A stretch of 19,498 bases of DNA, from contig JAZQYK010000010.1 in NCBI GenBank assembly GCA_045633505.1, forward strand, positions 1 to 19,498, given 5' to 3'. The position numbers were made by a program, and so were the translations under genes. The notes below the pieces were generated by a model that made no database searches, was not told the DNA's origin, and saw nothing but the letters and a program-made list of their open reading frames with translations. This DNA is from Fimenecus sp045633505 (lineage in GTDB: Bacteria > Bacillota > Clostridia > Oscillospirales > Acutalibacteraceae). Shown here one piece after another: positions 5,783-14,142 of the stretch. How positions within the stretch are numbered: the first letter of the stretch is position 1; each line of letters starts with the position of its first letter.

Positions 5783-7204
5783 TTATTCCTGAACTTCTAT
5801 TGTTTCTTCTGTTACCGTTTCTTGAGCGTCTTTCATTCTTTTGGCTTTATCTCTTTTCAAGAAAAGAAGCATCGGCACAAAAATCATCACACCTATAATT
5901 GCGGCATAAAGGAACATATCTTTAGTGGGAAGTACCTTTTCGGCACCGTTTGACATATAAGTAATGTTTGAATTTTTAGCGGCAATATTACCAAGTGTCG
6001 GACCCACAATCATTGGAATGAAGTTTAAGAAAATCATTCTGATACCCTGAAAAAGACCAACCTTATCTTGTGGAATGTTGTTGCGGACGTCTGCCGCAAA
6101 TTCAATCATAATGATAATGTATCCTACCAACATAACGGGCACACCTGCGATAATGCCAACGATGTGAGTGGTTGAAGAAAGAATGAAAAGTCCAACGGTG
6201 TAACAAACTACACTTGCTACAAAAACAAAAGTCTTTTGCGTTTTTACCCTTGCCATTAAAATTGCGGCGCAACAAATACTGAAGGTCACACCTGCAAGCG
6301 CAAGTGCAATAAGTCCGTTGCCGTCAAGATTTAAAAGTTTGTTTTCAGGGAAAACAACCGAGTCTATATAAAGGAAAAGATATGGATAAAAAACCTGAAA
6401 CGCACAGTTGAAAAGACAGCCTGACAAAAGAATCAAATACAGATTGAGATTTTCTTTAACAGCCTTTGGTCTGAAGCCGTAGAAAAGGTCTGCCCAATAA
6501 TTCGTTTTTACGTCTTCTTTAACTGCATTTTCAAACTTTTTAGGGTCATCGATAATTGAAAAGCCAAGAACGCCTATTCCAATTGCGGCAACACCCAAAA
6601 CAACGAAAACCGCACCGTAGCTCATTCTTTCGGACTGCGCTATTGATATAAGAACGGTGAGAATACCCGTTGATACAAAGCCAAGAATTGTAAACACCGT
6701 TTCAATTGTTGTCGTTGTCTGAGGAGTTGAAACGTCAGTAAGCCATGAGTTAAAAACCGCATCACTGCTTGTTGCACGCAAGAATGCAAGAACAAGCGCA
6801 AAGCCGACAACCATTATAGCGGTAACGGTGATGATTTCTGCCACGTCGCTGAGTCCTAAAAGTTTTGCAACGTTATCTCTGTTTACGGCGCCAAAAATCA
6901 CCATAACTGCACCCCAAACAATATAACCGATTGAGATGAATGCTTTTCTGTTTTTCATTCTTTCACTGAGCGTACCCATAACGAAAGCGGCGATACCCGC
7001 CATTGTGGCTGTCAATGAAGTGATGAGATTGACGGTGTCTGTCAAAGTCAGTGATGCGCCCATTGTGCCGTCCTTGAAGACAGTATCATTCAAAAATATA
7101 CTGAGATACATCGTTTCAACGCCGGCAGCAGTCGTACCCATCAGCATAAAAACAAATATCGCTATCCAGACACGGCCTGAAAGACGTCCGTTGTTATTTT
7201 CCAT
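5783..7204 (-). CDS. MFS sugar transporter, copy 1
   Basis: Polytopic membrane protein of 473 residues with about 12 hydrophobic helices. It has the MFS loop 2-3 signature in the form GTLSERMKNRK, and resembles the GPH/SLC45-like sugar porters. It shares many stretches with the gene at 7273-8622, including FYGFRP, LFQGIRM and VGPTLGN, and both begin with the same GRLSGRVW / GKLSKRVW pattern. The tail beyond the last helix is acidic (VTEETIEVQE). The ATG at 7204 follows GAGGT. Substrate is probably an alpha-glucoside, inferred from the GH13 gene upstream. A terminator lies between the two transporters, so this copy is either expressed by read-through or has a weak promoter I could not identify. 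Confidence 0.87.
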   Translation of the reverse strand: MENNNGRLSGRVWIAIFVFMLMGTTAAGVETMYLSIFLNDTVFKDGTMGASLTLTDTVNLITSLTATMAGIAAFVMGTLSERMKNRKAFISIGYIVWGAVMVIFGAVNRDNVAKLLGLSDVAEIITVTAIMVVGFALVLAFLRATSSDAVFNSWLTDVSTPQTTTTIETVFTILGFVSTGILTVLISIAQSERMSYGAVFVVLGVAAIGIGVLGFSIIDDPKKFENAVKEDVKTNYWADLFYGFRPKAVKENLNLYLILLSGCLFNCAFQVFYPYLFLYIDSVVFPENKLLNLDGNGLIALALAGVTFSICCAAILMARVKTQKTFVFVASVVCYTVGLFILSSTTHIVGIIAGVPVMLVGYIIIMIEFAADVRNNIPQDKVGLFQGIRMIFLNFIPMIVGPTLGNIAAKNSNITYMSNGAEKVLPTKDMFLYAAIIGVMIFVPMLLFLKRDKAKRMKDAQETVTEETIEVQE

Positions 7205-7236
7205 AATTTTTACCTCATATAATTGCTTTAAACATC

Positions 7237-7262
7237 AAAAACGCCGTTTTTCAGGCGTTTTT
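7237..7262 (-). terminator. Terminator between the two MFS genes
   Basis: AAAAACGCC (7237-7245) pairs with GGCGTTTTT (7254-7262) across an 8-nt loop. Read on the minus strand it lies 10 bp after the stop codon of MFS copy 2 and ends in TTTTTG, so it should end or attenuate the GH13-MFS transcript before copy 1. Confidence 0.85.
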
Positions 7263-7272
7263 AATATAAGTT

Positions 7273-8622
7273 TTATTCTGCTTTTTCCTTTTTCATATTT
7301 TTGATGAGCGCAGCCATTGGAACAATTAAGAAAATTGCCACGAAGCCTGCATAAAGGAAAATTGCCTTTGTTGGAAGAACATCTTCTGCACCTGTTGTAT
7401 TCTTTGTTGCGATATTACCAAGAGTTGGACCAACCACCATTGGAATAAGCACAGTAAATACCATTCTGATGCCCTGGAACAAACCAACATTATCCTGTGG
7501 TGTATAGTCACGTACACTTGCACCCAACTGAATTGTAAGCACAAGATAGCCGATAAGCACTGGTGCAATACCTACAATAATTGTCATAATGTGAGTAGAT
7601 GTTGAGAGAACGAAAAGTCCTGCAATAAGAAGCAATGAGCTTGTAAAGAGAGCAACAGACTTTTTGTTAACTGCCACCTTCATAAGAATTACGATACCTG
7701 CAATAATTGAAGCAACTGAAATAACGGCAGGAATAATTACACCTGCTGAAAGAAGATTTATGTCAGCATTAGCAGGAAGTACAACTGAGCCCAAGTAAAT
7801 TATGAGATATGGGAAGAACACCTGAAATGCACAGTTGAAAATACAGAATGATGCAAGAACTAAATAAAGACCGCTGTTTTCTTTAATAACACTTGGTCTG
7901 AAGCCATAGAAAAGGTCTGCCCAATAGCTTGTATTTTTCTTTTCAGCATTTTCAAACTTTTTAGGATTATCAATAAGGAACACACCTGCAACACCGACAA
8001 TTGCAACGAATGCACCCATACCAACAAAGAATGTGGTATATGAAATTGCACCGCCCTGAGCCATTGAGCCGACAACCATAATTACGCCCATTGCCAAGAA
8101 ACCCATAAATGTTGATGCAGTTTCAACCTTTGGACGAGATTCGGGAGTTGTAACGTCAGTAACCCAAGCGTTGAAAGCGGAGTCGTTACTTGTTGAGCCC
8201 ATAAAGGTCATTATAATGTCCATTACAATAACAACCCAAGCCGTTACGGTAATAATTTCACCGGGTTCGGTAAGACCAAAAATTTTCGCAATATTATCTT
8301 TGGTGATAAATCCGAAAAGTGCAGTTACAATACCCCAAGCAATATATCCGAATGAGATAAAAGCTTTACGATTACGAAGTTTTTCACTGAGAGTACCCAT
8401 AATAAAGGTTGTCACAACCGCAGTAATTGCAGAAAGCGTAACCATAATGTTAACGGCATCAGTCAACGTAATAGACGCGCCTAAAATACCCTCGTTATAA
8501 ACACAGTCATTCAAAAATGTGTTAAAATACATATTTTCAACGTTCCAAGCGAGCAAGCCCATAAACATAAAGAGCAAAATACCCGTCCAGACACGTTTGG
8601 AAAGTTTTCCATTGTTACTCAT
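7273..8622 (-). CDS. MFS sugar transporter, copy 2
   Basis: A 449-residue membrane protein with about 12 hydrophobic segments and the MFS loop GTLSEKLRNRK. It is a close paralogue of the next gene downstream over its full length and lacks the acidic tail. The GH13 gene ends only 12 bp upstream, and the ribosome site AAGAGGT lies at that stop codon, so the two genes form one operon. The likely task is uptake of isomaltose-type or other alpha-glucosides for the cytoplasmic GH13 enzyme. Substrate and coupling ion are not visible in the sequence. Confidence 0.88.
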   Translation of the reverse strand: MSNNGKLSKRVWTGILLFMFMGLLAWNVENMYFNTFLNDCVYNEGILGASITLTDAVNIMVTLSAITAVVTTFIMGTLSEKLRNRKAFISFGYIAWGIVTALFGFITKDNIAKIFGLTEPGEIITVTAWVVIVMDIIMTFMGSTSNDSAFNAWVTDVTTPESRPKVETASTFMGFLAMGVIMVVGSMAQGGAISYTTFFVGMGAFVAIVGVAGVFLIDNPKKFENAEKKNTSYWADLFYGFRPSVIKENSGLYLVLASFCIFNCAFQVFFPYLIIYLGSVVLPANADINLLSAGVIIPAVISVASIIAGIVILMKVAVNKKSVALFTSSLLLIAGLFVLSTSTHIMTIIVGIAPVLIGYLVLTIQLGASVRDYTPQDNVGLFQGIRMVFTVLIPMVVGPTLGNIATKNTTGAEDVLPTKAIFLYAGFVAIFLIVPMAALIKNMKKEKAE

Positions 8623-8634
8623 TGTAAGTACCTC

Positions 8635-10308
8635 TTATTTGAAATAGTAAACTCTTGTTTCGTATGGTCTTGTTACGAAAGAATTGCGATTTGCAGGGTT
8701 AATTCTGTAGTTATTGAGAACAAGCTCACCCTCTGACAAATCAAATCCGTTTGGAGCCACAAAGTTAATGCTCTTTTCAGTAAATGAGCAAACAACGAGA
8801 ATTTTTTCGCCGTCAAGACTTCTTTCATAAACGAAAAGGTCACCGCTGTTTTCATAATACTGCTTGAAATCGCCATAAATTGCAACTTCGTGTTCTTTTC
8901 TGAACTTGAGAAGTTTACGGTAATAGTTAAGGATTGAGTTTTCGTCAGCCTCAGCCTGTGCTACGTTGATTTCTGTATAGTTAGGGTTAAGATTAAACCA
9001 AGGTTCAGCAGTTGAGAAGCCTGCATACTCACTGTCATCCCACTGAACAGGAGTTCTTGAATTTTCACGAGAACCTTTATTTGCCATCTTAACGAAGCGG
9101 TCGCCCTTAATGCCGAGTTTATTAAACATAATCTGGTTATTAAAGGTAATCATATCCTTAAATTCATCAATTGAGTGGAGTTCGATATTTGTCATACCGA
9201 TTTCCTGACCCTGATAAATAAATGGAGTGCCTTTCTGAAGATAGCACATTGTTGCAAGCATTTTACCGCTTTCAACTCTGTATTTAAGTGAGCCGTAACG
9301 GTCAATAATTCTTGGGTGGTCGTGGTTTTCAAGATAGAGTGTGTGCCAACCCTTGCCGTTCATTGCATCGTACCACTTCTGATAGCACTTTTTCATCGCT
9401 TTAAGGCTGAAAGGTGTTTTAATCCAGTCAGTCATAAAGCAGTCTGCTTCCAAGTGGTCAAAGCTGAACATAGTTTTAAGAACCTGTGTTTTATCTTCTT
9501 TAACAAAGCGAAGAACCTTTTCAGGAGTGATAAGTGGGCCTTCACCAACTGTAAAGCAGTCATATTTTGAAAGAACATCATCGTGGAACTCTTTAAGATA
9601 TTCATAAAGATGAGGACCACAGTTATAATGCTCCATACCGCAAGCAACAGGAATCGGGAAGCCGTTTGGAAGTCCTTCTTTCTTTGAAATATATGTAATA
9701 ACGTCCTCACGGAAACCGTCAACACCCATATCAAGCCAGAATTTCATAATATTCTTAACTTCTTCACGAACCTTTGGGTTATCCATATTCAAATCAGGCT
9801 GACCTTTTGTGAAAACGTGAAGATAATACTCGTCAACCTCAGGAACATATTCCCAAGCGCCGCCTTCAAACGTTGAAAGCCAGTTGTTTGGTGGCTTTTT
9901 GCCGTTTTTGCCCTTACCTTTTCTCCAGATATAATAATCGTGATAAGGATTGTCAACGCTCTTGCAAGCCTCTTTAAACCAATAATGCTCAGTTGAAGTG
10001 TGGTTAACAACGAGGTCCATAAACACTCTCATTTCGCGGTCGTGACAGCCTTTAAGCACCTTTTTGAAGGTTTCCATATCGCCGTATTCAGGATTGATAT
10101 CCATATAATCAGCAATATCATAGCCATAGTCAGCATTTGGTGATGGGAAAAGCGGTGAAAACCAGATAGCATCAATACCGATTGACTTGATGTAATCAAG
10201 CTTTTCATAAATACCCTCAAGGTCACCGATACCGTCACCGTTAGAGTCTTTAAAACTTCGTGGCCAGATTTGGTAAACTACCATTTCCTTGTACCAAGTT
10301 TTTTTCAT
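8635..10308 (-). CDS. GH13 oligo-1,6-glucosidase (isomaltase type)
   Basis: Cytoplasmic alpha-glucosidase of 557 residues without a signal peptide, the usual length for the GH13_31 type. Motifs in order are DSNGDGIGD (21-29, calcium-binding loop), DLVVNHTS (98-105), GFREDVI with nucleophile Asp202, VGEGPL with acid/base Glu256, and ENHDHPR with transition-state Asp330. The residue after the nucleophile is Val203. In this family Val there goes with alpha-1,6 activity and Thr with maltase activity, so isomaltose or isomalto-oligosaccharides are the likely substrates. GEGP replaces the more common GEMP at the acid/base site. The ATG at 10308 follows AGGGGTG. It is the first gene of the GH13-MFS operon and has its own promoter and probable operator. 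Confidence 0.92.
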   Translation of the reverse strand: MKKTWYKEMVVYQIWPRSFKDSNGDGIGDLEGIYEKLDYIKSIGIDAIWFSPLFPSPNADYGYDIADYMDINPEYGDMETFKKVLKGCHDREMRVFMDLVVNHTSTEHYWFKEACKSVDNPYHDYYIWRKGKGKNGKKPPNNWLSTFEGGAWEYVPEVDEYYLHVFTKGQPDLNMDNPKVREEVKNIMKFWLDMGVDGFREDVITYISKKEGLPNGFPIPVACGMEHYNCGPHLYEYLKEFHDDVLSKYDCFTVGEGPLITPEKVLRFVKEDKTQVLKTMFSFDHLEADCFMTDWIKTPFSLKAMKKCYQKWYDAMNGKGWHTLYLENHDHPRIIDRYGSLKYRVESGKMLATMCYLQKGTPFIYQGQEIGMTNIELHSIDEFKDMITFNNQIMFNKLGIKGDRFVKMANKGSRENSRTPVQWDDSEYAGFSTAEPWFNLNPNYTEINVAQAEADENSILNYYRKLLKFRKEHEVAIYGDFKQYYENSGDLFVYERSLDGEKILVVCSFTEKSINFVAPNGFDLSEGELVLNNYRINPANRNSFVTRPYETRVYYFK

Positions 10309-10350
10309 AGAATAACACCCCTACTTATTATTGAAATATATACAAAAATA

Positions 10351-10379
10351 ATTATATCACATAAAAACTTCAAATACAA
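10351..10379 (-). promoter_or_regulatory. Sigma-A promoter of the GH13-MFS operon
   Basis: On the minus strand TTGTAT (10374-10379), a 17-bp spacer and TATAAT (10351-10356) lie about 45 bp before the GH13 start codon. Confidence 0.8.
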
Positions 10380-10389
10380 TGTTTTTATG
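10360..10389. promoter_or_regulatory. Candidate operator: 9-bp inverted repeat over the GH13 promoter
   Basis: CATAAAAAC (10360-10368) and GTTTTTATG (10381-10389) are perfect inverted arms separated by 12 bp that include the -35 box. This fits a dimeric regulator controlling the glucosidase operon. No regulator gene lies next to it and the site does not match a standard cre box. Confidence 0.55.
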
Positions 10390-10434
10390 AAAATATGCTA
10401 TTTTAAAAATATTGTTATTTTATTGACATTTCTG

Positions 10435-10463
10435 TTGAAAATACGTTCTTATTTTGCTACAAT
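10435..10463 (+). promoter_or_regulatory. Sigma-A promoter of the six-gene CooC/HgdABC-like operon
   Basis: TTGAAA (10435-10440), 17 bp and TACAAT (10458-10463) give a transcript start near 10470. It is the only clear promoter seen for the six plus-strand genes that follow. Confidence 0.75.
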
Positions 10464-10501
10464 ATATGTAATTATGATTATGTAAATCAAGGTGGAATTT
10501 T

Positions 10502-11266
10502 ATGGACAAAAATGCTACGATTATTGCCCTTTCAGGTAAGGGCGGTGTGGGAAAAACCTCAATCTCTGCGGCTATTGTAAAACTTCTCGTTGAAGAATAT
10601 CCCGATAAAAAAATCCTTGCAATTGACGCTGACCCCGCAGTTGGACTTTCAACCGCTTTAGGCATTGAGGTTAAAACTACAATTGACGACATCAGAAAAG
10701 AAATTGTAGATACCGTTGAAGGCGGTGACACGAAAACCGCAATTGAGCTTTTGGGCGATGCAAGATACAAAATCTTTGATGCTCTCGTTGAAACTGACGG
10801 CTTTGCTTTTATTGCTGTCGGACGTCCCGAAAGCGCAGGCTGTTACTGTAAAATCAACACCTATTTAAAGGAAGTAATCAGCATACTTTCAAATGATTTT
10901 GATTATGTTGTTATTGACGGTGAGGCGGGAATTGAACAGATTAACCGTCGTGTTATGGAAAAAGTTACTCATCTTCTTCTTATTACCGATGCAAGTAAAA
11001 AAGGTACTCAGGTAATTTCCACAATCAAAAGTGTGGCTGACGAGCTTGTTATGTACAAGAAAATCGGCGCAATCGTTAACCGACTTCCTGACGAAAGCGT
11101 TATTCCGCACATAAACACAAACTCAATTCCTGTTTTGTCATATATCGAAAACGATAAAAATCTTGCAATATACGACATTGAAGGCAAAGATATTACAAAA
11201 CTTCCTGACGATTCAAACGTTGTAAAGGGTGTCAGAGAAGCGCTCAAAAAATTAGAAATTCTTTAA
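10502..11266 (+). CDS. CooC/AcsF-like P-loop ATPase
   Basis: Homologue of the MinD/SIMIBI-class ATPases CooC and AcsF, which help load nickel into CODH and acetyl-CoA synthase. The 254-residue protein has the deviant Walker A SGKGGVGKTS (11-20), the switch I-like IDADP (41-45), a GCYC segment with the CXC metal motif Cys114-Tyr-Cys116, and VIDGEAGIEQINR, matching the D-x-EAG-x-E block of CooC proteins. The ATG at 10502 follows AAGGTGG. It is first of six plus-strand genes, 12 bp before a dehydratase-like subunit. No CODH catalytic gene is in the window, so the client is probably one of the downstream proteins (inferred). A more general NTPase role in metal or redox activation remains possible. 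Confidence 0.88.
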   Translation: MDKNATIIALSGKGGVGKTSISAAIVKLLVEEYPDKKILAIDADPAVGLSTALGIEVKTTIDDIRKEIVDTVEGGDTKTAIELLGDARYKIFDALVETDGFAFIAVGRPESAGCYCKINTYLKEVISILSNDFDYVVIDGEAGIEQINRRVMEKVTHLLLITDASKKGTQVISTIKSVADELVMYKKIGAIVNRLPDESVIPHINTNSIPVLSYIENDKNLAIYDIEGKDITKLPDDSNVVKGVREALKKLEIL

Positions 11267-11278
11267 GGGGTGGGCTTT

Positions 11279-12484
11279 ATGAAAGATTTGAAGCATCTTT
11301 ATGATTTTGAAAAACTTTTGCAGGACGCCAACAACGAGCTTGTACAAAAAGCAAAGGCTGACGGCGGAATTGCCCTCGGTTATACCTGTTATCATATTCC
11401 CGAAGTACTCTTAAACTGCGGCAACTGTTTTTCAGTAAGACTTCGAGCACCCAGAACGGGCTCAATGGACATTGCTACTTATTATATGAGCAACTTCCTT
11501 TGCGGATACAGTAAAGCAATTCTCGAAAGAGCCATTGAGGGCGGGTATAACTTTTTAAACGCATTACTTGCGTCAGAAACCTGCTCTGAAATGAACAGAA
11601 CTGCCGAGCATTTTGAATTGCTCAATTTAGTGCCAAACGATAAGTTCTTCGTTACGTTCCTTGATGCGCCTTTCAAAATTGAGGAGCATACAATCAAGCA
11701 TTACACAAATCAGGCAAGAGTTAAAATTCTTGATATGATGAGCTCCGTTTACGGTGTTGACACAAGCGACGAAGCACTTTTAAAAGCTGTTGAAGAACAT
11801 AACGAGGTTTGCCGACTTATGACAGAAATCGGTGAATACAGAAAAGAAGAAAATCCAAGAATTACGGGATATGAATATCACATTTTAAATCTTGTTACAT
11901 ATTGTTGTCCAAAGGCTTTAATTCTCCCTGCTCTTCGTGAAACCGCTGAAGAATTAAAAACAAGAGAGCCTGACCAGAAGAAAAACTACCGTGCAAAAAT
12001 CGTGGTAGTTGGCTCTGAAATGGACGACCCTGATTTCACTTCGCTTATTGAAGACAGCGGTGCGTTGGTGGTTGCTGACAGATATTGCTTCGGCGCATTA
12101 CCGGGCAGACAGGAAATCATTATTGATAAAGAAAAAGACATTCTCACACAGATTTGTACTCATTATATGAAAACGAGTCAATGCCCGAGATATATGAGTC
12201 ACGAAAAGGTGCAGGAGCGCCGTGATTACGTCAAGCAATTAGTGGACGAATACCACGCAGACGGAGTTATGTATGAGCAGTTAAAATTCTGTGAATATTG
12301 GGGCTATGAACGTTCACTCGCATCTTATGTTATGAGTGGTGATTACGGAGTGCCAACTGCTGCAGTTGACAGACAATATACCGCGTCTGCATCAGGTCAG
12401 CTTCGAACGAGAGTTCAGGCCTTCGTTGAAAGCCTTGAAATCAAAAAAATACAGAAGGCAAAGGAGATGAGAGAAAATGGATAA
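11279..12484 (+). CDS. 2-hydroxyacyl-CoA dehydratase-like subunit (HgdB/FldB type)
   Basis: Member of the 2-hydroxyacyl-CoA dehydratase / benzoyl-CoA reductase subunit family (HGD-D), oxygen-sensitive proteins that bind [4Fe-4S] clusters and receive one electron from an ATP-driven activator. The 401-residue protein keeps the three family Cys positions: Cys75 in NFLCGYSK, Cys102 in SETCSEMNR and Cys338 in LKFCEYWGYE. Extra Cys37, Cys47 and Cys50 near the N-terminus (GYTCYHIPEVLLNCGNC) are notable. The ATG at 11279 follows AAGGGGTGGG. An in-frame GTG at 11270 is inside that site and is rejected. The gene overlaps the next subunit by 8 bp. No CoA-transferase gene is nearby, so this need not be an amino-acid-fermentation dehydratase; the substrate is unknown. 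A double-cubane cluster protein is an alternative. Confidence 0.85.
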   Translation: MKDLKHLYDFEKLLQDANNELVQKAKADGGIALGYTCYHIPEVLLNCGNCFSVRLRAPRTGSMDIATYYMSNFLCGYSKAILERAIEGGYNFLNALLASETCSEMNRTAEHFELLNLVPNDKFFVTFLDAPFKIEEHTIKHYTNQARVKILDMMSSVYGVDTSDEALLKAVEEHNEVCRLMTEIGEYRKEENPRITGYEYHILNLVTYCCPKALILPALRETAEELKTREPDQKKNYRAKIVVVGSEMDDPDFTSLIEDSGALVVADRYCFGALPGRQEIIIDKEKDILTQICTHYMKTSQCPRYMSHEKVQERRDYVKQLVDEYHADGVMYEQLKFCEYWGYERSLASYVMSGDYGVPTAAVDRQYTASASGQLRTRVQAFVESLEIKKIQKAKEMRENG

Positions 12485-14006
12485 TTACGGTAAACTTTAT
12501 AAAGAGCATACCGCCATTTTAAAGCACAGAGAATGGCGCGGCTTCAAAGACACGATGTATGACTATTACCGTTGGCTTGTCACCTGGAAAGATATGATTA
12601 AAATGGTGCTTAAAGCTCCGATTTCCACAGTTAAAGGCTTGTGGAGATACAGATGGATGGCATCATATCTCTCAACACCGTCCTTTATTGACCGCCATTG
12701 TGCAGGTCTTCGCGGACCGCAGTTGAGAATGGCGCATCTTCATTACAATATGATTGTTAAGCACACAACGGGGCTTATTAACATTTCATTCCGTGCTGAC
12801 GAGAAAATCAATCCAAATAACAAACTTTCAAAGAAAATCGTTATGATGGACGAGATTGTTCCCAACGAAATCTTTTACGGTTTTCCAAATCTTATTCCAA
12901 TGCCTTTACAGACGTTGCCTATTTTCTTGTCATCAATGGTTGACCAGCAGATTACCCCGCCTTATCTTGAGGTAACCGAAAGCTTCGGTGTTCCTGCTGA
13001 CGTTTGTCCTCTCCCATCTGCTGAAGCGGGTGTTGCAATTGAGGACGATTATCCAAAAATGGGCTGTTGTATGATTGCAACGAATATGCCTTGTGACGGT
13101 TCAATTATGAATTCTTCATTTCTTGACAGAAGACTTAATTTGCCCGTTCATTGTTTTGGTATTCCGCTTCGTTATGACGGCGAGGACGTTCAGGAATATG
13201 CCGTTGACGAAATAAAGTCTCTGATTAAATTCATTGAAGACCAGACCGGTGAAAAGTTCGATTGGGATTGCTTCTTTAAACGAGCAAAGCAATATAACGA
13301 ACAGCTTGATTATGAAAGACAGAAGTGGGATATTAACAAAACGCCTTATCCACAGATGACGGGTGCTTGTTTCTGGCTTTACAGAATTTTCTATTTCAAC
13401 CTTTCAGGCGGTGCAAACGAGAAATTCTTAAAGGTTGACGAAAAGGTCAACAAGATTATGATGAAGGCTTATGAAAATAAGACTCCCGTATCAAAGGAAA
13501 TGCGTCACCGTGCGGTTGTTTGGAGCTGTCCTGCAAACTATTACACCAGCTTTGCAAACTGGCTTGAAAACTGTTGGGGTATGAACGTTGTTATGGATAT
13601 GGAAACAATGATTTCATATCTTGAAATTGACACGGAAGACAAAGAGCAGGCGCTTCGTGACTTGGCTAAAACTTATCAGCGCTCAATTATGCGTAAGCAC
13701 ACCAAGGGCGGTTACAAAAACGTTGTTGACGAGCTTTGGAGAATCGTTGAAGAATACAATGCCGATACGGTTATTATGTATGACCAGATTTCCTGTAAGG
13801 GTATGGACGGTCTTGCAGGTATTTTCGACGACCAGGCAAGAGAGCATAATGTAAACTTTATCTGGGTTAAGCAAGACCTTATGGACCCTCGCACAATCTC
13901 ACGAAGAGATATGCGTGAACAAGTGAACAAATATATGCAGACAGTTTTACAAGAAGAACCGCTTGATGCATCTCTTCTTGATTTTGAAGACGATTTGGCT
14001 TGGTAA
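12477..14006 (+). CDS. 2-hydroxyacyl-CoA dehydratase-like subunit (HgdA-like, enlarged)
   Basis: Second HGD-D family subunit, 509 residues, clearly longer than the roughly 430-480 residues usual for alpha subunits. An Arg/Lys/Trp-rich N-terminal region of about 110 residues precedes the recognisable core. Likely cluster ligands are Cys177 (PADVCPLPS), Cys197/198 and Cys206 (GCCMIATNMPCDGS), and Cys440 (DQISCKGMDG), which occupy positions similar to the family pattern. The start ATG lies inside the end of the previous gene, behind AAGGAG, an 8-bp overlap that implies coupled, stoichiometric synthesis. It should form a heterodimer with the 11279 product and be reduced by the 14143 product. Function is inferred from the family only. 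Confidence 0.83.
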   Translation: MDNYGKLYKEHTAILKHREWRGFKDTMYDYYRWLVTWKDMIKMVLKAPISTVKGLWRYRWMASYLSTPSFIDRHCAGLRGPQLRMAHLHYNMIVKHTTGLINISFRADEKINPNNKLSKKIVMMDEIVPNEIFYGFPNLIPMPLQTLPIFLSSMVDQQITPPYLEVTESFGVPADVCPLPSAEAGVAIEDDYPKMGCCMIATNMPCDGSIMNSSFLDRRLNLPVHCFGIPLRYDGEDVQEYAVDEIKSLIKFIEDQTGEKFDWDCFFKRAKQYNEQLDYERQKWDINKTPYPQMTGACFWLYRIFYFNLSGGANEKFLKVDEKVNKIMMKAYENKTPVSKEMRHRAVVWSCPANYYTSFANWLENCWGMNVVMDMETMISYLEIDTEDKEQALRDLAKTYQRSIMRKHTKGGYKNVVDELWRIVEEYNADTVIMYDQISCKGMDGLAGIFDDQAREHNVNFIWVKQDLMDPRTISRRDMREQVNKYMQTVLQEEPLDASLLDFEDDLAW

Positions 14007-14142
14007 AAACTAAAAATTAACACGAGGATATTTTTTCTGTAACAATGAAAAAACCGCAAGACATATTGGTATATTTCGAGGATTTTTGAAGCAGTTACAG
14101 GAAAAATAGACCGTGTATGCAAACTATATAAGGAGTATTAAT
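14007..14142 (+). other. 136-bp gap inside the operon with a long inverted repeat
   Basis: This is the largest gap in an otherwise tightly packed operon. CTGTAAC (14037-14043) and GTTACAG (14094-14100) could close a 50-nt loop. CGAGGAT occurs at 14023-14029 and again at 14077-14083, each followed by a T-rich run. No promoter with good spacing and no open frame was found. It could serve RNA processing or partial termination between the subunits and their activator. Confidence 0.35.

Noticed and set aside
13712..14122. Long antisense open frames inside the redox operon (also 14596-14997 and 11008-11247)
   Set aside because: They lie opposite strongly supported genes, lack ribosome sites and show low-complexity Ser/Leu-rich shadows.
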